A stretch of DNA of 64,000 bases from Sclerodactyla briareus (taxonomy: Eukaryota > Echinodermata > Holothuroidea > Dendrochirotida > Sclerodactylidae). Below the pieces are notes generated by a model that saw only the letters and a list, made by a program, of their open reading frames with translations, was not told where the DNA came from and ran no database searches. The position numbers were made by a program, and so were the translations under genes. This document shows, one piece after another, positions 10,571 to 25,698 of this stretch; positions within the stretch are counted from its first letter, which is position 1; every line of letters starts with the position of its first letter. Location: the NCBI GenBank assembly GCA_026419785.1, contig JAODTK010003098.1:248001-312000 (forward strand). The letters run 5' to 3'.

Positions 10571-13500
10571 CAATATATGAATATTTAGGAAGCCATATCT
10601 TCGCCAACCGAACCATGGTCTTATGAACCTGGAACAAAGTGATATTTGAATGATTTTTTATTCTCTTCAACAAATAAGTAATAACTTTTGGCGAATTTCC
10701 CTTCAAATCAACATGCAAATTACCATTAAAGGAAGAAAAAGACGGATCTTAGGTACAGAAGCCCTAAAACCAGACAAGAGTGGTGAAGACCGACAACACG
10801 TAACATCCACAGTACACATAGCCATACATGCATGCAAGGAACCATATGAAGCACCCCGGTGTGAGCCACGGAGATGGATTGGGCATCATCTCAAAATATC
10901 CCTAAACATCCACACAATGCTGTCTCAGTGCATATAATGTTGATAGTTTTGCATCAAAAGGACTCCCTGCTGGTATTAACCACATTTTAAATCCCTAATT
11001 TGAAAGCGCATAAACCTATGTGACAGACCTGCTGCCTGCCTCCAAACTGTCAATCTAAAATATTGCTTTGGCAAATTGGCCACTATTGAACATGATCCAT
11101 TATGTAATCACATTGGCTATATATATATATACTATTTACTATCCATTTATTGATTCATGGATCACACACACCACAGCCCTCAATTGATACCTTAGAAGAA
11201 AAAAATACATACATTCAGTCAATTATATTAGTATTCTAAAAAAATAGTATGGGAATGTCCACTAGAAAATGGTGAAATATCTGCAGAAGGACACAACTAG
11301 GTGCGCCCATTATAATAACTTGCTAGAAATAATTTAATAGAGCTCTCTCCAGAATGAAAGAAACCTTTTTTTCAATCGTCAGCCCCTTCATTACCCACAA
11401 ACTCCCCCCGGCCAAAATTACATTTGTTGACTCCTTGTCAAATGCAATCTCTTTCAAAATTCAAACCAAGGCTGCGTGAATATACAAGAAACCTTCTTCA
11501 TAGCTTTTTGCAAATTGTTCTTGGACCTATTGTCTGTCATAACAATTGAATTTTGATTCATCAGAGATTACTGCACAATCACTGTCACTTTTTTTTCAAT
11601 GTAACGCCGCCTGTATCGTTAATATCAGGAAAAAATGTGCCTCGTGCTGATATTAGTTGACAGTCCTCTTTTTGACACAAGACAATTTTTCTACCACAAA
11701 CCGAAATTTTTCATCAGAATAATCCACACAGCCTACTGGACAGGAGCCTCATTTTGTCCAATCATATCTAGTATTAGTAATCCACAAATCTCTTTATCAT
11801 AAGGTCCATTCAGAAAATGATTGTATAAACTCATTCTCATCTTTGTTCCCTTCTCAAATGCAAATTGATTCAAACACCACAGAAACAAGCTACTGTGCAC
11901 ACATTACCACCTAATAGAGTGGTGCTGACATCATAACTGTACAAAAAAATCATCAAATTGCTAATCATGTGCTTCTGGCTCCTCTCTAACTTTCATCATC
12001 AGATGTTGGACAATTCTCACAAGAGAAAAAATTTGTTCAAGAGAACAAATATTTCAACTCCCATCTCTGTGATCAATTTGAATTAGTTGATAATTGATTC
12101 AGGAATATTCGAGGAAAACAGCCAAAAGTCCCTTTTCAATTCTGATGCTAATCTCGAACCAATCAGAATAAACAGACAGGATTTGCTCTCCCTATGTATT
12201 CAGAGTGAACTTCTCTACAGTTTCAAAGAACAAAGTTCTCCTTGTTACATGGTACAAGTGGGAAAACAAAACAGCTGATTCATTAGGTTCGATCACCAGG
12301 CATGTACGTGTAACACCAACTTTTTGTTTGGAATGAAGGAAATTTACGGCCATATTGCCCCTGCCTGTTAGTGAGTTACTATTACTGTGACATTTCCAGT
12401 AATATTACTGTGTATCTCACTATTTACCAGGAGTCGCTGATGAGAACTCTTGGTCAGCTACCATTAATTCAGTGAAGAGGTTTCTTGTTATCAACACACC
12501 AAATATTGATAAAACTGTCTGTTTTTATACCTCTGTTGATCATAAAATGTTCCGTTTGTGCCTCTGTCACAGGATGATGGACCCCCCAGTGATAGATTTG
12601 GATATAGTTCCAGGAGGACTCCTGTAATTCTGTTCCCAAGCCAAAAGTTGTAGGGCAACATAGGACAACTCCTTTTCACTCCCTATTCTATTTGAAAGAA
12701 AAAGGTCAAATATAAATTAAATATACCACCCAGAAAATAGCACGCTCAGTCAAATCAGGGCGAATGGTAAATCAGATTGCTATTTCACCTAACTATGCAT
12801 ATTTTATAACATATGGCTGGAATGTTCATAAACGATGACACCAGGGCAAAGATAGCTCAAACAGTGGTCACACGTATTGGCTCCATACATATCGTCATGC
12901 CTAGCGAATTACTTGCCTGCATCTGATCCCACGGGTATGTCGCTGAGCAGCATATGGGAGAACGAGAAAGGGGTGTTAGAAAATGAAATTTGTTCCAATG
13001 AGTTCGAAAAGTAACACTCATTGTATTTTTTTTTTTAAGAATTCAAAGTTGAATTGGCTGTCTTTGCAGTAAGACTTGGATGATGATCTTTCCCTCTATA
13101 ATAATTGAACAATCAGACTTGCTCGCACTTACATCCAACAATGCGAACGAAACCTTAAACATTCTTCTGTGATGAGGTGGAGATTGTTATGGCGGAAACA
13201 GTATTCCAAACTTTTTCAGAGTTGTCTACATAACAGGGAGACAATTCATGGCTTCAAAAGCAGGAATACCATGGAAAGCTTCATCACCAACTCAAACCTT
13301 TTTAACATCGTTACATCACCATAAGAGAAATGCAATTATGATATTATCAGCATGCAATAACACACCAAGAAATAGTGACCTACTGGACAATATAGAAAAC
13401 ATCTAGTGAAACTGTTCATGACCCTCTATACCATAGGTCAGAGACCTGATGAGACTCTTGGATTTAGGGCTATCAATGGGAGAGAGCCACCTCTGTCATA

Positions 13501-14198
13501 CAAGGTTACCTATAGGTTCACCATGACACCTGCCAATCCCTCTGATGTCCATCCATACCATGTTGTCATGCTTCCCGGCAATTCAACCCTGCCTCGACAG
13601 ATGAGTTTCTTCAGGTTTCACTTCTACCATCGTATCACTATATTTTGGAGGGGCAGACATTCTTAATGAGCATCATTCAGCAACCCATCAGAGGACAGTT
13701 GGGACTGTTTCTGGTCCCACGGTTTTCAGCAGGTCACTAATACATTGAGAATTGAGCACCTACATGCAGTATGTTTACCCAGCCTCTGAGAAAATCAATA
13801 CCAAGATGCATCCACAAAATTGCACAGTATATAGTCCAATTGAATAGGTGGATAATCAGTCACTTTCACTTATATTCCACAGACATGACTTTGTTATACA
13901 ATGAGAATATTCTGTTACTCCAACTAAATGATTGATTCTGCATTCAGCACATAAACCCAGGCCAGGTGTTGAAAATACCTTCAAATTTTCTTGGTCTGGC
14001 ATTAGGTGGGAACAAGGTGATATAAAAACAAACTGTGCAAAGTGACCCACTTACATGGCTGTATGTAATACATCCTTGACAATTGACATCCAACAATCAT
14101 CACAGAGTCTTCAACACTGCAAGGCTTTCAACAAATCAGGGTCAACCTTGTTTACAGAGGCAATTCTCCATTTGCTTTAGAACAGCTATTATTGAACA

Positions 14199-14252
14199 TT
14201 TATATTCTCACAAGGAAATTTATATTCTCACAAGGAAATTTATATTCTCACT
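14199..14252 (+). repeat. Tandem repeat, 20-bp unit, about 2.7 copies
   Basis: 'tatattctcacaaggaaatt' begins at 14201 and 14221 with no change, and a third, partial copy starts at 14241. Confidence 0.9.
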
Positions 14253-15773
14253 AAAACTGCATTCAAAGGTTTTCATCTAGTAATTCCAATTTCAAAATGG
14301 ACATTATTGTCTACTTTGTAATGAATGAATGAATAAATAAATACATAATATCATGCGATTGCAGGAATAAGTGCCTCTGACTGTTTCCATGGAAACATTT
14401 TTCTGACAGCATTATACTTCCAAAGCCGGAATGAAAGAAAATAATATCTGGCTTTTTCAGATCGACAAACAGCTATAAAACAATAAATTAAAATGAAACA
14501 GAGGGTTCGCCATTTGATGGAAGCAAGAAAAAAAAGGGAACACATGACACCACATCTACTGTACATAATTCACATAAACTGACAACAAGCTTATTAATAT
14601 AGAGGAGATGAACATGAGTGCCTCTTATTTAAAAAAAAAAAAAACCTAATTATTATATAGTGGCAAGGAGTCCTAGCATTAACCTCAATTCCACAAAATG
14701 CTGTGACACTGCAAAAAAAGACGATTATTGCAATGATAGCGGCAAGTAACCTGTAGTCAGTTTTGTCGTTCTAACCTCTAACCTTTTAACACTTTGACAC
14801 TACCAACATTACTGCATCACAACATTTTCTGCAGCAAGTTTTCAAACCTTACTGGACCTATAATAAAAAGAAATGTACACTCAAAACTGGCTAATCCCAA
14901 GTTTTAGGAGTGTACCCTAATATACATGTACCCTTGATGTCTGGATTTGTCAAAAAAAATATTTGGCACAAATCACATCTGGAAACAGATACAATGTCTC
15001 ATTTCCCAATATACACTGTGTGAAATGCACGTGGGCAATCCATCACAAAATACCGTAAGGCAAGCATTCCATCTAAGGATGACGTACATTATTGCACTTG
15101 TATTCATTAGGAAAGTTTCAACACTGTTTCATCTCTTCATTCATAATGGAAGTACCATTGCCAGAATTTACAACTGGAGTGTGTTGATAAAAATTGTAGT
15201 TATCACCTGCCACTAGATATTGAAGTACAATAACACAATGCTTGACCCAATTGTAGTTTATTGAATTTCTGATTAGCTGAAATCAAAATTATCCTATCCT
15301 GTAATACGTGCAGTTTCACAGCAACAACTGATACAGTACAAACATCACAACATGCATTGAACTATTCAATCCAGCACATAGGTTACATGATAAATTAAGG
15401 GTGCCAACATTGATTATACCTAGTTAAGTATCAACATACATTATTTCAACATAAAGTGCCAACGATTGAAAATATTGCATTATATTGCATCAGTGCAATT
15501 ATATGATAATAGAAATTTGTACGATTGATCTTCATGCATGCTGAAAAAATAATTTTTTCGAGGTGAGATGGTTTGAAGGTGAACTGTTGTCCACTAAGGT
15601 TGTAACCCATATTCCCACCCCACCAATTCAGGGATGGGTTCAGATTTTGGTGTAACCAATGGCATCCATCATGCAGAATAGGTCCCGAGAGTGACTGCTT
15701 CAACCCCACCAAACTTTTTGAAGAACAGTGTTGCAACAAATCCCAACCCCACTGTCGCTGGTGACCACAGTTT

Positions 15774-16232
15774 CTACGAGGATCATAGTCTTGTGTTAAG
15801 ACGATGATACTTGATATTCCCGATTACCTGCTGCTTTATGTCCACCACTCGCGGAATTTCTGCAGTGCGCCATCATAATTGTGTTTGTATTGTATCAGCG
15901 TCTTGTCCAAATTGCAATCTCCTTCCAATATTGGAGGGAGCCAATCACAACACTGATAGGGAACACACCCCCGCTCCGGAGATTCAAATATGTCCGTGAA
16001 TGGTTGGACTGTATTGGCTGTTACTACACGTGACAGCGAGGATTGCTGTTCAGCAGTTTGACAATTTAAACATGATTCTTCTCACATGACCAGCCCACAT
16101 TTTTGTAATTTGGACAAGACGATTATTTCAGCCAGTCCGGCTGCATATTTTTTGTGTATACGGATAAGAACAATCCAGCTTCAAGAAGCGCTAAAACAAT
16201 AATCGTCTTAACGCAAGACTACGAGGATCATA
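15774..16232. mobile_element. Unclassified element with 14-bp target-site duplication and inverted ends
   Basis: The 14-mer 'ctacgaggatcata' occurs exactly at 15774-15787 and 16219-16232. Just inside, 'tcttgtgttaagacgat' (from 15789) is the near-exact reverse complement of 'atcgtcttaacgcaaga' (16202-16218). A second internal inverted pair is 'cttgtccaaattgcaa' (about 15902) and 'gtaatttggacaag' (about 16106). The element is about 430 bp with no coding capacity seen. Confidence 0.75.
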
Positions 16233-16954
16233 AAACCTTCGGACCAGCGAGTCGCAAGTCTCAACCACCAACTCAAAGGACAATCTTGTTTACTTCCAGC
16301 GTGTTGTCGAACGTGAACTGCGGCTAATCTGCCGTTGACACATCTACTCATTAGCAAAGAGGGCGGAATCTCTCTGGCCGACTCTTGCCTAATGTTCTTC
16401 GCTAGTTTAGGGCATTGGAAGGATTCCTACTGATTATATTCAGAGACTCTCGGGTAGGCTCTATTTTCAAAGCCTTCAATACATAATCCGATCCAACATG
16501 GACTCCAGACCAGAACCTCCACATTCCATGCCAGCTTGTTGAGTATGATGCACTTTTCATTTTCAGGCCGTCCAAAGCATGCAATGGTCAGTCCATTGTG
16601 GGTCTTGTCAATTCCATAGTGACTCTAGGTGCCTCACTTCACCAAATGTTTCTGGGGTGTGTCATCTTAATACTCGGATTATGTGTTGAACGCTCCAAGC
16701 ACATGTAAAATGGTTACTAGACTGTCAACACTGTTTGAACTACGTATTTAACTTGCAACTGGTCATAACATAGGTCATAAGCTGTTAACATGCTACAAGA
16801 GCGCAAAAGCATCGCAGAGGCACCATGAAAATAATATTGGTGTGGATCCGGAGATACAGGTAGCAATGGGCATATGGGGCACACATCATCAACAGCTAGT
16901 AACAGTATTCACATGACACATACAGTAACCAACACAACGCACATAGGACACAAA

Positions 16955-16973
16955 TTGCTTGGTTACCAAGCAA
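16955..16973. promoter_or_regulatory. X-box-like palindrome (TTGCTTGGTTACCAAGCAA)
   Basis: Nine-base arms pair around one central base. The layout resembles the RFX X-box inverted repeat (GTNRCC...GGYAAC type). It lies about 1.5 kb beyond the PTCHD stop codon with no gene start nearby, so a regulatory role is unproven. Confidence 0.3.
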
Positions 16974-17885
16974 CGGGGAAACAACACACAAGTAACCACG
17001 CATCCTTGGCATTACCATCAACCACTTATTACCTATACATGAGATGACTTTTGAAAATAGCAACATATCATAGCTGCCCACAACAAAAACAAAAAAACGG
17101 TGGCACTATAAGTAACGGGATCATACAGCTTCATAGCTATTTGTTAGTTTTAAGGAATAGAATGCATGATTAGATGATTAGCATTGCCCTATAGGAATGG
17201 TGGAAAAAACCTCAATATAGCAGTTTCTCAGTTTCTAATGACATTTTGGACAGGAGAACCAATGGTGCTGTCATTCACACTATCCGCAATACATGTTTTG
17301 GGACTGACTGTGATAGATATAACCAATTAGTAGTCATTTTGAGATCATCTTGATCGATTGACGGACCAACAGCATTTAGGCCTATTTCTTGGACTACCGT
17401 TTCCCATTGAATAAAATCCCTTCAATTCATCAACGATGACGACATGAAAAACACTGACAAAAGATTATTTTCAAACCAGCATGATGTTCTTCAGTTTTGT
17501 GAATTCACAAACATACTGTGATACTGTATATTCACTCCCAAGTGTGTAGTGATCCTGATCATCTCAGGATTATTCCATTTGCTAAAAACACCACTACCGT
17601 ATTCCTTTAAATCCCGCCAGGAAAAATTCTGAGGGCGCTATTTGGAGTAACACGAATACAATTGCACAGTTAGTTGCACAGTTTCCTAGCCTGGCATCCC
17701 ATACACTCACGACTGAGAGAAATATCGATAGTGGAACACACATGTGTCTTCTGTTTTTGGGACAAGTTAAGTTCAGAGCCACTTGTAGTTGTGTATATGC
17801 ATGGCTACAATCCTCGTAACTAGCTGCAACAAAACATTGAAACATTGCGCAGAATCATTGGCATACCCCTCCCCCTATCCGATGT

Positions 17886-17891
17886 TTTATT
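17886..17891 (-). promoter_or_regulatory. Possible polyadenylation signal (AATAAA) of the PTCHD-type gene
   Basis: AATAAA on the minus strand lies about 550 bases downstream of the TAA at 18438. It is a plausible 3' end for the transcript, but the hexamer is common by chance, so it is only a candidate. Confidence 0.25.
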
Positions 17892-18437
17892 TGATCGTGC
17901 GGCCTGACTGAAACCTTGAGAAGGGGAGCGGGGGGTTTGTTCCAGCTTTTTATCTGTAGTGTAGGTCTAAAAAAAATAGGAGGGAGCTAATGGGAGAGGG
18001 TTGGTATTTAGAAAGAATACAGTATTTCCAACACTGCGCATGTGCTCATAGGAGAGGCCAGTGGCTCAACCGTATATTGGTTGCAACAATATAAATCACA
18101 GATGGTTATTATCATGGCACCATTATCATACCGACTATGGTTTTATCAAGACAGGGAATCCAGCATCGCAGTAGGACATTATACAATAGCACCAACAATA
18201 TAGGTTGTGCAGCAACAGAAAATATGACTACTACAACAATGGCAACACCATTGCGATCCTGTATGGATGTGTGACATCATCTTGTCTGTCACAAAACAAG
18301 AGGCAACATTGCTGTCATTCACTTTGCTACTGACACAGGTGACATCAAGACCTCATAGGGCCCAAAAATGCTGAGACACAATAGGACATCACACAGTGGA
18401 TACGACAAGCTCAACCACACACGGTTGGACTTCTATT

Positions 18438-20112
<1,675 letters not shown>

Positions 20113-21839
20113 CTGGTGAACAAAAGAAATATTCAAATCAGGGTAACTTTAATTTATTCATTCACTGATTTATTACTGAATTCAAATATCGCACTCTTCT
20201 AGGGAGGCGTTATGGTTTGGTAGCAACTTGGGAAAAAGCGACAATGACGTTTGCATGACATCAAGAAATTTCCCAGTGCAATTAGATGCTGATACTCTAC
20301 GTAAATGTAGAATTAGTCAGGATACATACAATGATTCATATCAGCGCTAATTCCTCTTCAAATACCATTGTTTCCCATGAGAGCCACCACACTAGTTTCC
20401 TCGAGTGGATTCGAGGCACTGCTGTGATATTTTTGACACAGTCTGGATCGTTATGTTGGAATTGGTAGGCTAACAGTAACGCCACTGAAGGAGCCATTTC
20501 ATTGCATATATATACAGTCAACATCAGGAAGTACCGTACAGGTATGGGGATAAAATGTTCTGTTTGTTAGTGGTACAATTCAGAAGGTAAGAAAGCTATG
20601 CTTTACCTAGTCCAAAATGCATGGTAGTCATGGTTCAAAAGCCAGATACTGCAGTATGTACAGGTAGGTGTATTATTCTGTGTATCATTTGCGCTCCCTT
20701 TGGGAAAGTTTTTTCTTTCTTTTTTCGAAAGGACAATAAAACGAATGGTGTTATTTTAAGCGATTTATTTGATATTACTGTAACTATCATTTGTGTCACA
20801 CACACTAAACTAAATAACAGTGGACATTCAAGTACAGTATGGCATTTTCTCTTCTGCACATTATGCAGTACGGGTAAGGTAAGTTGTCTTTTGTTCTGGT
20901 ATATTTCTCAAGATTCACTTTCGTTTGTTCTTTGCATGCCTACAAGTTACAGCCTGATTCATAGGGACAAACAGAGCATTGATAGCGAGCAAGATTACTA
21001 TACATATGGTCAAACTAGTTGAGTGTGTTTCCAGAATTTTGGCTTCAGTTGTTTCTTTGTTCATCAGTCATATTTCAACTTCAGTGACGTCAAGTTCCTC
21101 AATTGATTATATTCTATTGTATCAAACTTCATGGTCCTTCACTATCTAGAAAAGTATCACATTGTGCGTTTCTCTCATTTTCCGAGGCTCCCCATTAAAA
21201 GGTCAAGAGATTCTCGTTTCGCGTTCAAGCAATGAGGAATCGTGGGTCTCTGGGTGGCAATCTTTATAAGACAGCTGGAGCATCGGTTTTTTGAAATATT
21301 ACTGATACTGCCAGAACGCGGCTCTAATAACAATTCTGAAATGCCTTCATGAGGACTTCTAGATGTAGAAAGGAAACCCACAGGTGATTAAATGCGATGC
21401 AATTGAAGAGGAGTTGATGCCTCCGCCGTTGCTCATATGATCAATGAGCCCAAATACTGTAGGCAGTCAACTACGATTTGTATTATTGTGTTCACACCTT
21501 CACATAGACAACGATTGGAAGCGAGCACTGGAGAACTTGCCCCACCCTGGCCACCCACTCAGGGCCACGTTTGCAGAAAAGCACATGAAAAAACAGCTCA
21601 GTACAGTGTAAGTGTACTGAAGAGCTGGTGATGTCACCTTATTTATTGGGCAAAGAAAGAGGGGCAGTGAATTTGATTAGCACAGATATTGCACAATGTT
21701 TCTACTTGGTTGCTCTGTTTAAAACACGCTAGTATCAATGTCCCAGGAGAACATTGAATGCATTTCCTTAAAATCAATATGTTTTAGCAAGAAGGAAATA
21801 ATATCACTTTCTGTTGAGCAGGTGTTGCAGGAGGTGTTG

Positions 21840-21950
21840 GGTACGCATTATATCCCGACAACACTGGAAGTGTTCGGGGATCTTATGGTTTTGACCGTGT
21901 GCCGCCGTCTCCGCCGCTGGAAACTTTAGGCATTAGCACTGTCATTCTTT
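21840..21950. repeat. Dispersed repeat shared with 8.66-8.77 kb
   Basis: The block 'acactggaagtgttcgggga' followed by 'ccgccgctggaaa' and 'aggcattagca' matches, with small indels, the segment 'acactaagtgttcgggaa...gccgccgcc...aggccttagcgc' at about 8690-8760. In the second location it forms part of a minus-strand reverse-transcriptase remnant, so this intronic copy is probably a shorter, more degraded piece of the same non-LTR element. Confidence 0.5.
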
Positions 21951-21959
21951 GTGGAGTGT

Positions 21960-23560
21960 TGGAGCCGAAAAGACATAGTGCACAATTTCGAGGTCATCCG
22001 AGGTCAAGTTTGCATTTCTTTGGCCAGTAGCCTAATTAAGCAGAATGTATGTGATATTTCAAAAATTCATGATTTTCAGGAAAACTTGGTGATAGGGCCA
22101 ACTATAGTGCCCATGAAAATTTCCTAATGTGGGCCGAGGTCAATGGAGGTCATCTTGAATGAATAATTGCATCATGTTGGCCCAATTAGCTAATTAGCAA
22201 CTTTATAAAACTTGGTGGATTCTCACGAATAAAATTTATTCCATTTGCGTCTGAAAGCACTGAAGGTCATATGGTGTTTTAACTTACAATTCGTTAGCAG
22301 AATTAGAATAATTAAGGCAAGATGTCTTCAAATCTTAAAGGACTTTGACAAAACTTTGTGAATAGGACCTACGTACCCAGTCCTGATAAATTTATTCAAT
22401 AGCATCAAGGTCATGAGGTTGATTTTTTTTTTTAAATTTGTGGACTAATTTGAATATTAGTTGTCCTGATCAGTCAAATGATGAGTTATTATTTTCCACA
22501 ATAACATGGACATGTTCATTGGAATGCAAATATGCTTCAGGAGTGGAGCATCACATGGCGGCTAACAAGTTTCATAAAAACCGCCATGTATGAAGGTCAT
22601 TAAAGGTCCCTAGGTCAAAAACTGATTTTAGTACTTTTTCGCAATAGCAACTGGGTGTGTTAATCAAAATGCAAACGCTCCTGAGGAGTGGATTATCCAC
22701 AGGAGAGTAACAATTTCAGAAAAACGGTCATAGCATTGAAGGTCTTCGAGGTAACTTAGGGGTCAAAAACTGTTTTTTGGCTATAATCGGGAATTGAATA
22801 TCTGCGAAGAGTGGATGGTTCACCATTGTGGTCTATAGTTGACCTGCATGTGTGGACTCTGACCTGAATGTGACCTCTGGCGGGTGTCATGTGGTTAAAG
22901 GTCGAATACTTGAATAAATGTGCTATTTAAGAGTTACGCGGCAAAAAAAATTGAAACTGGTTATTTTGGATATGTGATAGAGCTCGTGCTTCATGGAGGG
23001 GACAAACTCCCGCTTCGATCGGCACACTACTTTGGTAGTTACAAGGGGTCAAAGTTCAAATTTCAGACCTTTTTCGAAAAACATTGGCACATGTTCCTTG
23101 GAAGGACAAGATATGGCTAGGGTGGGATGCATCACATGGATTGGGTACAATTTTTCATAAAACCCGCCATGTCATTGAGCGTTCATTGAAAGGTCACTTA
23201 AAGAGGTCAAAAAAACTATTCTGTACTTTTTCGGCAAAGCACTGGGTGTGTTCATCAGAAGCAAAATGCTCCTAGGAGTGGATGTATCACCCCCCCCCCC
23301 CCCCCATGGAGGTAAACAATTTTATAAAAACTTATATCATGAGGTCATTCGAGAGTACTTAGGGGTCAAAAACTTTTTTCTGGCCATTATCGGAGCATTG
23401 AATATCTGCGAAGTGGATTGTTCACCATGTGGATTATAATGTTGACCTGAATGTGTGTGACCTCTGACCTGAATTTGACCTTTGTCGGGTGGCCATGTCG
23501 TTAAAGGACGAATCTTGAATAAGTGTGCATTATGATAAGGACGCACCTTGTCCGGGGGCT
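21960..23560 (+). repeat. Tandem array, period about 595 bp (arm 1 of an inverted pair)
   Basis: About 2.5 diverged units repeat here. The anchor 'ggtcaaaaactgattttagt' at 22612 recurs near 23207, and 'ctgacctgaatgtgacctct' near 22860 recurs near 23465. Units contain many AGGTCA/TGACCT words. The array matches the reverse complement of 27340-29510: for example 'ggatatgtgatagagct' at 22968 against its complement near 27915. A C16 run (23290-23305) interrupts the second unit. No coding sense was seen. Confidence 0.85.
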
Positions 23561-24462
23561 GTAGGGGTGCCTCAAAATTAACAAGTGCAGAGGAATGGAC
23601 CCATTTAGTACCTGTACACGTTGTAGCTTCACAAGTCTATAAATATATTCTTTTCACGAATATGGTCGGTTTCATGTTCACCAAATTTCTTGAATAAGCG
23701 AGCGGGGATATCTACGTTTCTGGCGGTGTACCAGCCCCGACATTTTCTAGTTGTGATGATTTCTTGATGGATGATTAACAGGTAATTATAATCGAAACAA
23801 TCTGATCAGGTTTGATAAATACAGACTGATACTGCAAAAAATTAAAACCAGCTTGAAATCGTGAATTTGGGCACATGAGTTTACACATACAATTTTTCCA
23901 TTTACTGCAAAGTATTTGTTGTAATATCACATCAAAACTCTCCATTTTGGGGGGAGAAATACAACTCATGCTGTTCACATACCGATAGTTTATCCTCTTG
24001 CATCGAGGTCATACGGGTAAAATCATACAACATTCACAATTCACCTGAACAGATAGTGCGTTTCTCTGGGGTTTTAATAACGGATAGATGATGCGAGTGG
24101 ATCTGATGGAATTGCTGACCCATAAAAAGGCAGTCGAGCATGGGAAGTGCATCTGATGACGTGGTGGTTAACATAGACATTCTATGACAGTTGATCCAAT
24201 CTGGTTTGATCAATAATGTCTAGAGCCCAACGAGCTACGGCAGTTCATAGGCCGAGGATACTGTCTTACATTTTCTACGTATAATTTCTGATGTGTACCA
24301 ACCTACAAGCTCCAAGAATCTGCATAAAACAAGATTCATGATGTAGCGGTGAGTCCACTGTGTACTAGTGGTAAAACTGTACCCACATGTCAACATTTGG
24401 GGAGGTAAGTGTAATCTGTGGTATGGTGTTCTTCCTGCACATATCAACCTCATAGTACTCAC

Positions 24463-25431
24463 TAGCACAAGGAAGGGCATGAGGGCTACGATGCTCGTTG
24501 AACTCTATGTGGGCATACTTAGGAGGCCAAAGGAGTTATGATGGCGAAGCTGGCGGAGACCCACGCCGAGGAGCCAGCCAGGGCTGCGAGGACCCAGTCC
24601 CTCAGGATACGGAAGAAGACAGCGAACATGTCATCATACAGAAGTCGCTGCGAAGCGGGGGATGACGTGGAATCCCGCCTCTGCTGCCTCTCTCGAAAGC
24701 GAACGGGACGTGCTCCGTGAGAGACGGAGGTAGTGCAGGACTTCTGGAATTACAGACCTGCCCTCGAGATGTCCTCCCAGGTAGCCCCTATTGCGGCCCC
24801 GCTGCTAGGACCCGGGAGAGTGAAAGACCAATCGGATCACTGGCTCTTGACCACATCGGAACCTGGATAGGTTCCCAGGCGAGAGAATAATGGCCGACGT
24901 TTACCGTCTGCTGTCCGATCGTGGAGAACGGAAAGGAGTGTTGAACGAGTGTGTCATGTGTGCTCTAACCCCGAACGGATAATTTCAAGCCAGGTGTTGT
25001 CCAATGCAGCGGCCTTCCATTTTATGCAGAGGGTTCCATAGGTCTCAGTGGTCCCTTGATGTTCGCCAAGGTCCTCAGGTGATGGTCAGGCGACAATCTC
25101 GCTATTTACGCCTTCATAATCAGATTTCCCCCATCGAGGGCGGTTATGATTATCGTCCTGGGCTAATGAAAACATCAAGCTGCCCGTCGGGAGGAATCCA
25201 CACTTCAGTGCTGATAGAAAATGTTCCCTGAATTGGACAGGTCTTCCCTGCTTCGGCTGTAGACAGGCGTGAAACGGTACTCAACATTATCGTCAATGTC
25301 AAATCGATAGAGTCCTCCCATGGCTCACGAATACGACAACCCGGGTAGGAGCAGAATGTAATTTGTGAACGGGACACAAACTTCCCTTAACTGTAGAACA
25401 CCTTGCTGATCGCTGTGTCAACAACATTCAT
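24463..25431 (-). CDS. Patched domain-containing (PTCHD-type) protein, first coding exon (exon A)
   Basis: This exon encodes the N-terminal part of a Patched/RND-family membrane protein. These are 12-TM proteins related to Patched and NPC1; PTCHD members are thought to handle lipids or sterols, but the substrate is unknown. I chose the ATG at 25431-25429 because it gives the short cytoplasmic start typical of the family (MNVVDTAISKVFYS, then GKFVSRS). TM1 follows (NYILLLPGL), then the loop-1 hallmark DIDDNVEYRFTPVYSRSRE at about 25300-25244. The next conserved block, TALDGGNLIMKA, lies at about 25153-25109, followed by TYGTLCIKWKAAALDNTW at about 25040-24990. TM2 starts near ILRDWVLAALAG (about 24610-24574), and the exon ends in TM3 with FNE-VALMPFLVL at about 24500-24463. 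The donor GTGAGT starts at 24462. The blocks lie in different frames, so several single-base indels and a TAA near 25390 interrupt the reading. One G seems missing at the donor, because exon B needs a phase-1 junction (LG|VGVDN). The family assignment depends on this join to exon B. Confidence 0.82.
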
Positions 25432-25698
25432 AACAGCATCTTCAGAACAGCCACATGGGGCATTACCTTTAAATTGCAAAATCGGACATATCTCTTTAAA
25501 GCTGTGTAGAGTTTCAGAACCCAGACCGCTATACAGAACAGATGGAAACCCAGCTGATGCTGGATCAGTATTGTCATATATGGGTGAGACAAGGTGGGTG
25601 AGAACCACCCTGGTTGGTAGTGCAGCACGGACAGTTTGACTCTGATGTCATCAACTGCTCATCACGGATGTCTGAATGGCCAAAGTCGGTGTGAAATT
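25432..25698 (-). other. Probable 5' untranslated part of exon A
   Basis: On the minus strand the tract ...AATTTTTTTCTTGCAG ends with its AG at 25700-25699, a strong 3' splice site. The 267 bases between it and the chosen ATG are partly open in shifted frames. They show none of the Patched-family N-terminal residues, and PTCHD proteins normally begin with only a short cytoplasmic segment. I therefore read this as 5' UTR joined to an upstream non-coding exon. A longer N-terminal extension is possible but less likely. Confidence 0.5.

Larger units (their letters stand above)
9201..15773. other. Long AT-rich stretch without recognised genes
   Basis: Apart from the TGACGTCA inverted repeat (10429-10570) and the 20-bp tandem repeat (14199-14252) I see no exon, RNA gene or named repeat. 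A frame near 13406-13666 (FRAINGREPPLSYKVTY...) is open but matches nothing I know. Confidence 0.5.
16233..18437. other. 3' flank of the PTCHD-type gene, no other gene recognised
   Basis: This includes the presumed 3' UTR (up to about 17886) and unassigned sequence beyond it. A minus-strand frame at 17594-17845 is open but lacks known motifs. Confidence 0.5.
20113..24462 (-). other. Intron of the PTCHD-type gene (about 4.35 kb)
   Basis: The intron runs from the donor GTGAGTACT at 24462 to the acceptor ...TTCACCAG at 20113 on the minus strand. It separates TM3 from TM4 of the sterol-sensing domain. Joining the exons gives PFLVL-G-VGVDN if one G lost at the donor side is restored. The interior holds no exon I can recognise. 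It carries a short repeat at 21840-21950 and about 1.6 kb of a tandem array with a period of about 595 bp at 21960-23560. Confidence 0.8.

Noticed and set aside
24538..25639. Plus-strand open frames overlapping exon A
   Set aside because: They are antisense shadows; the minus-strand reading gives Patched-family motifs and proper splice sites.
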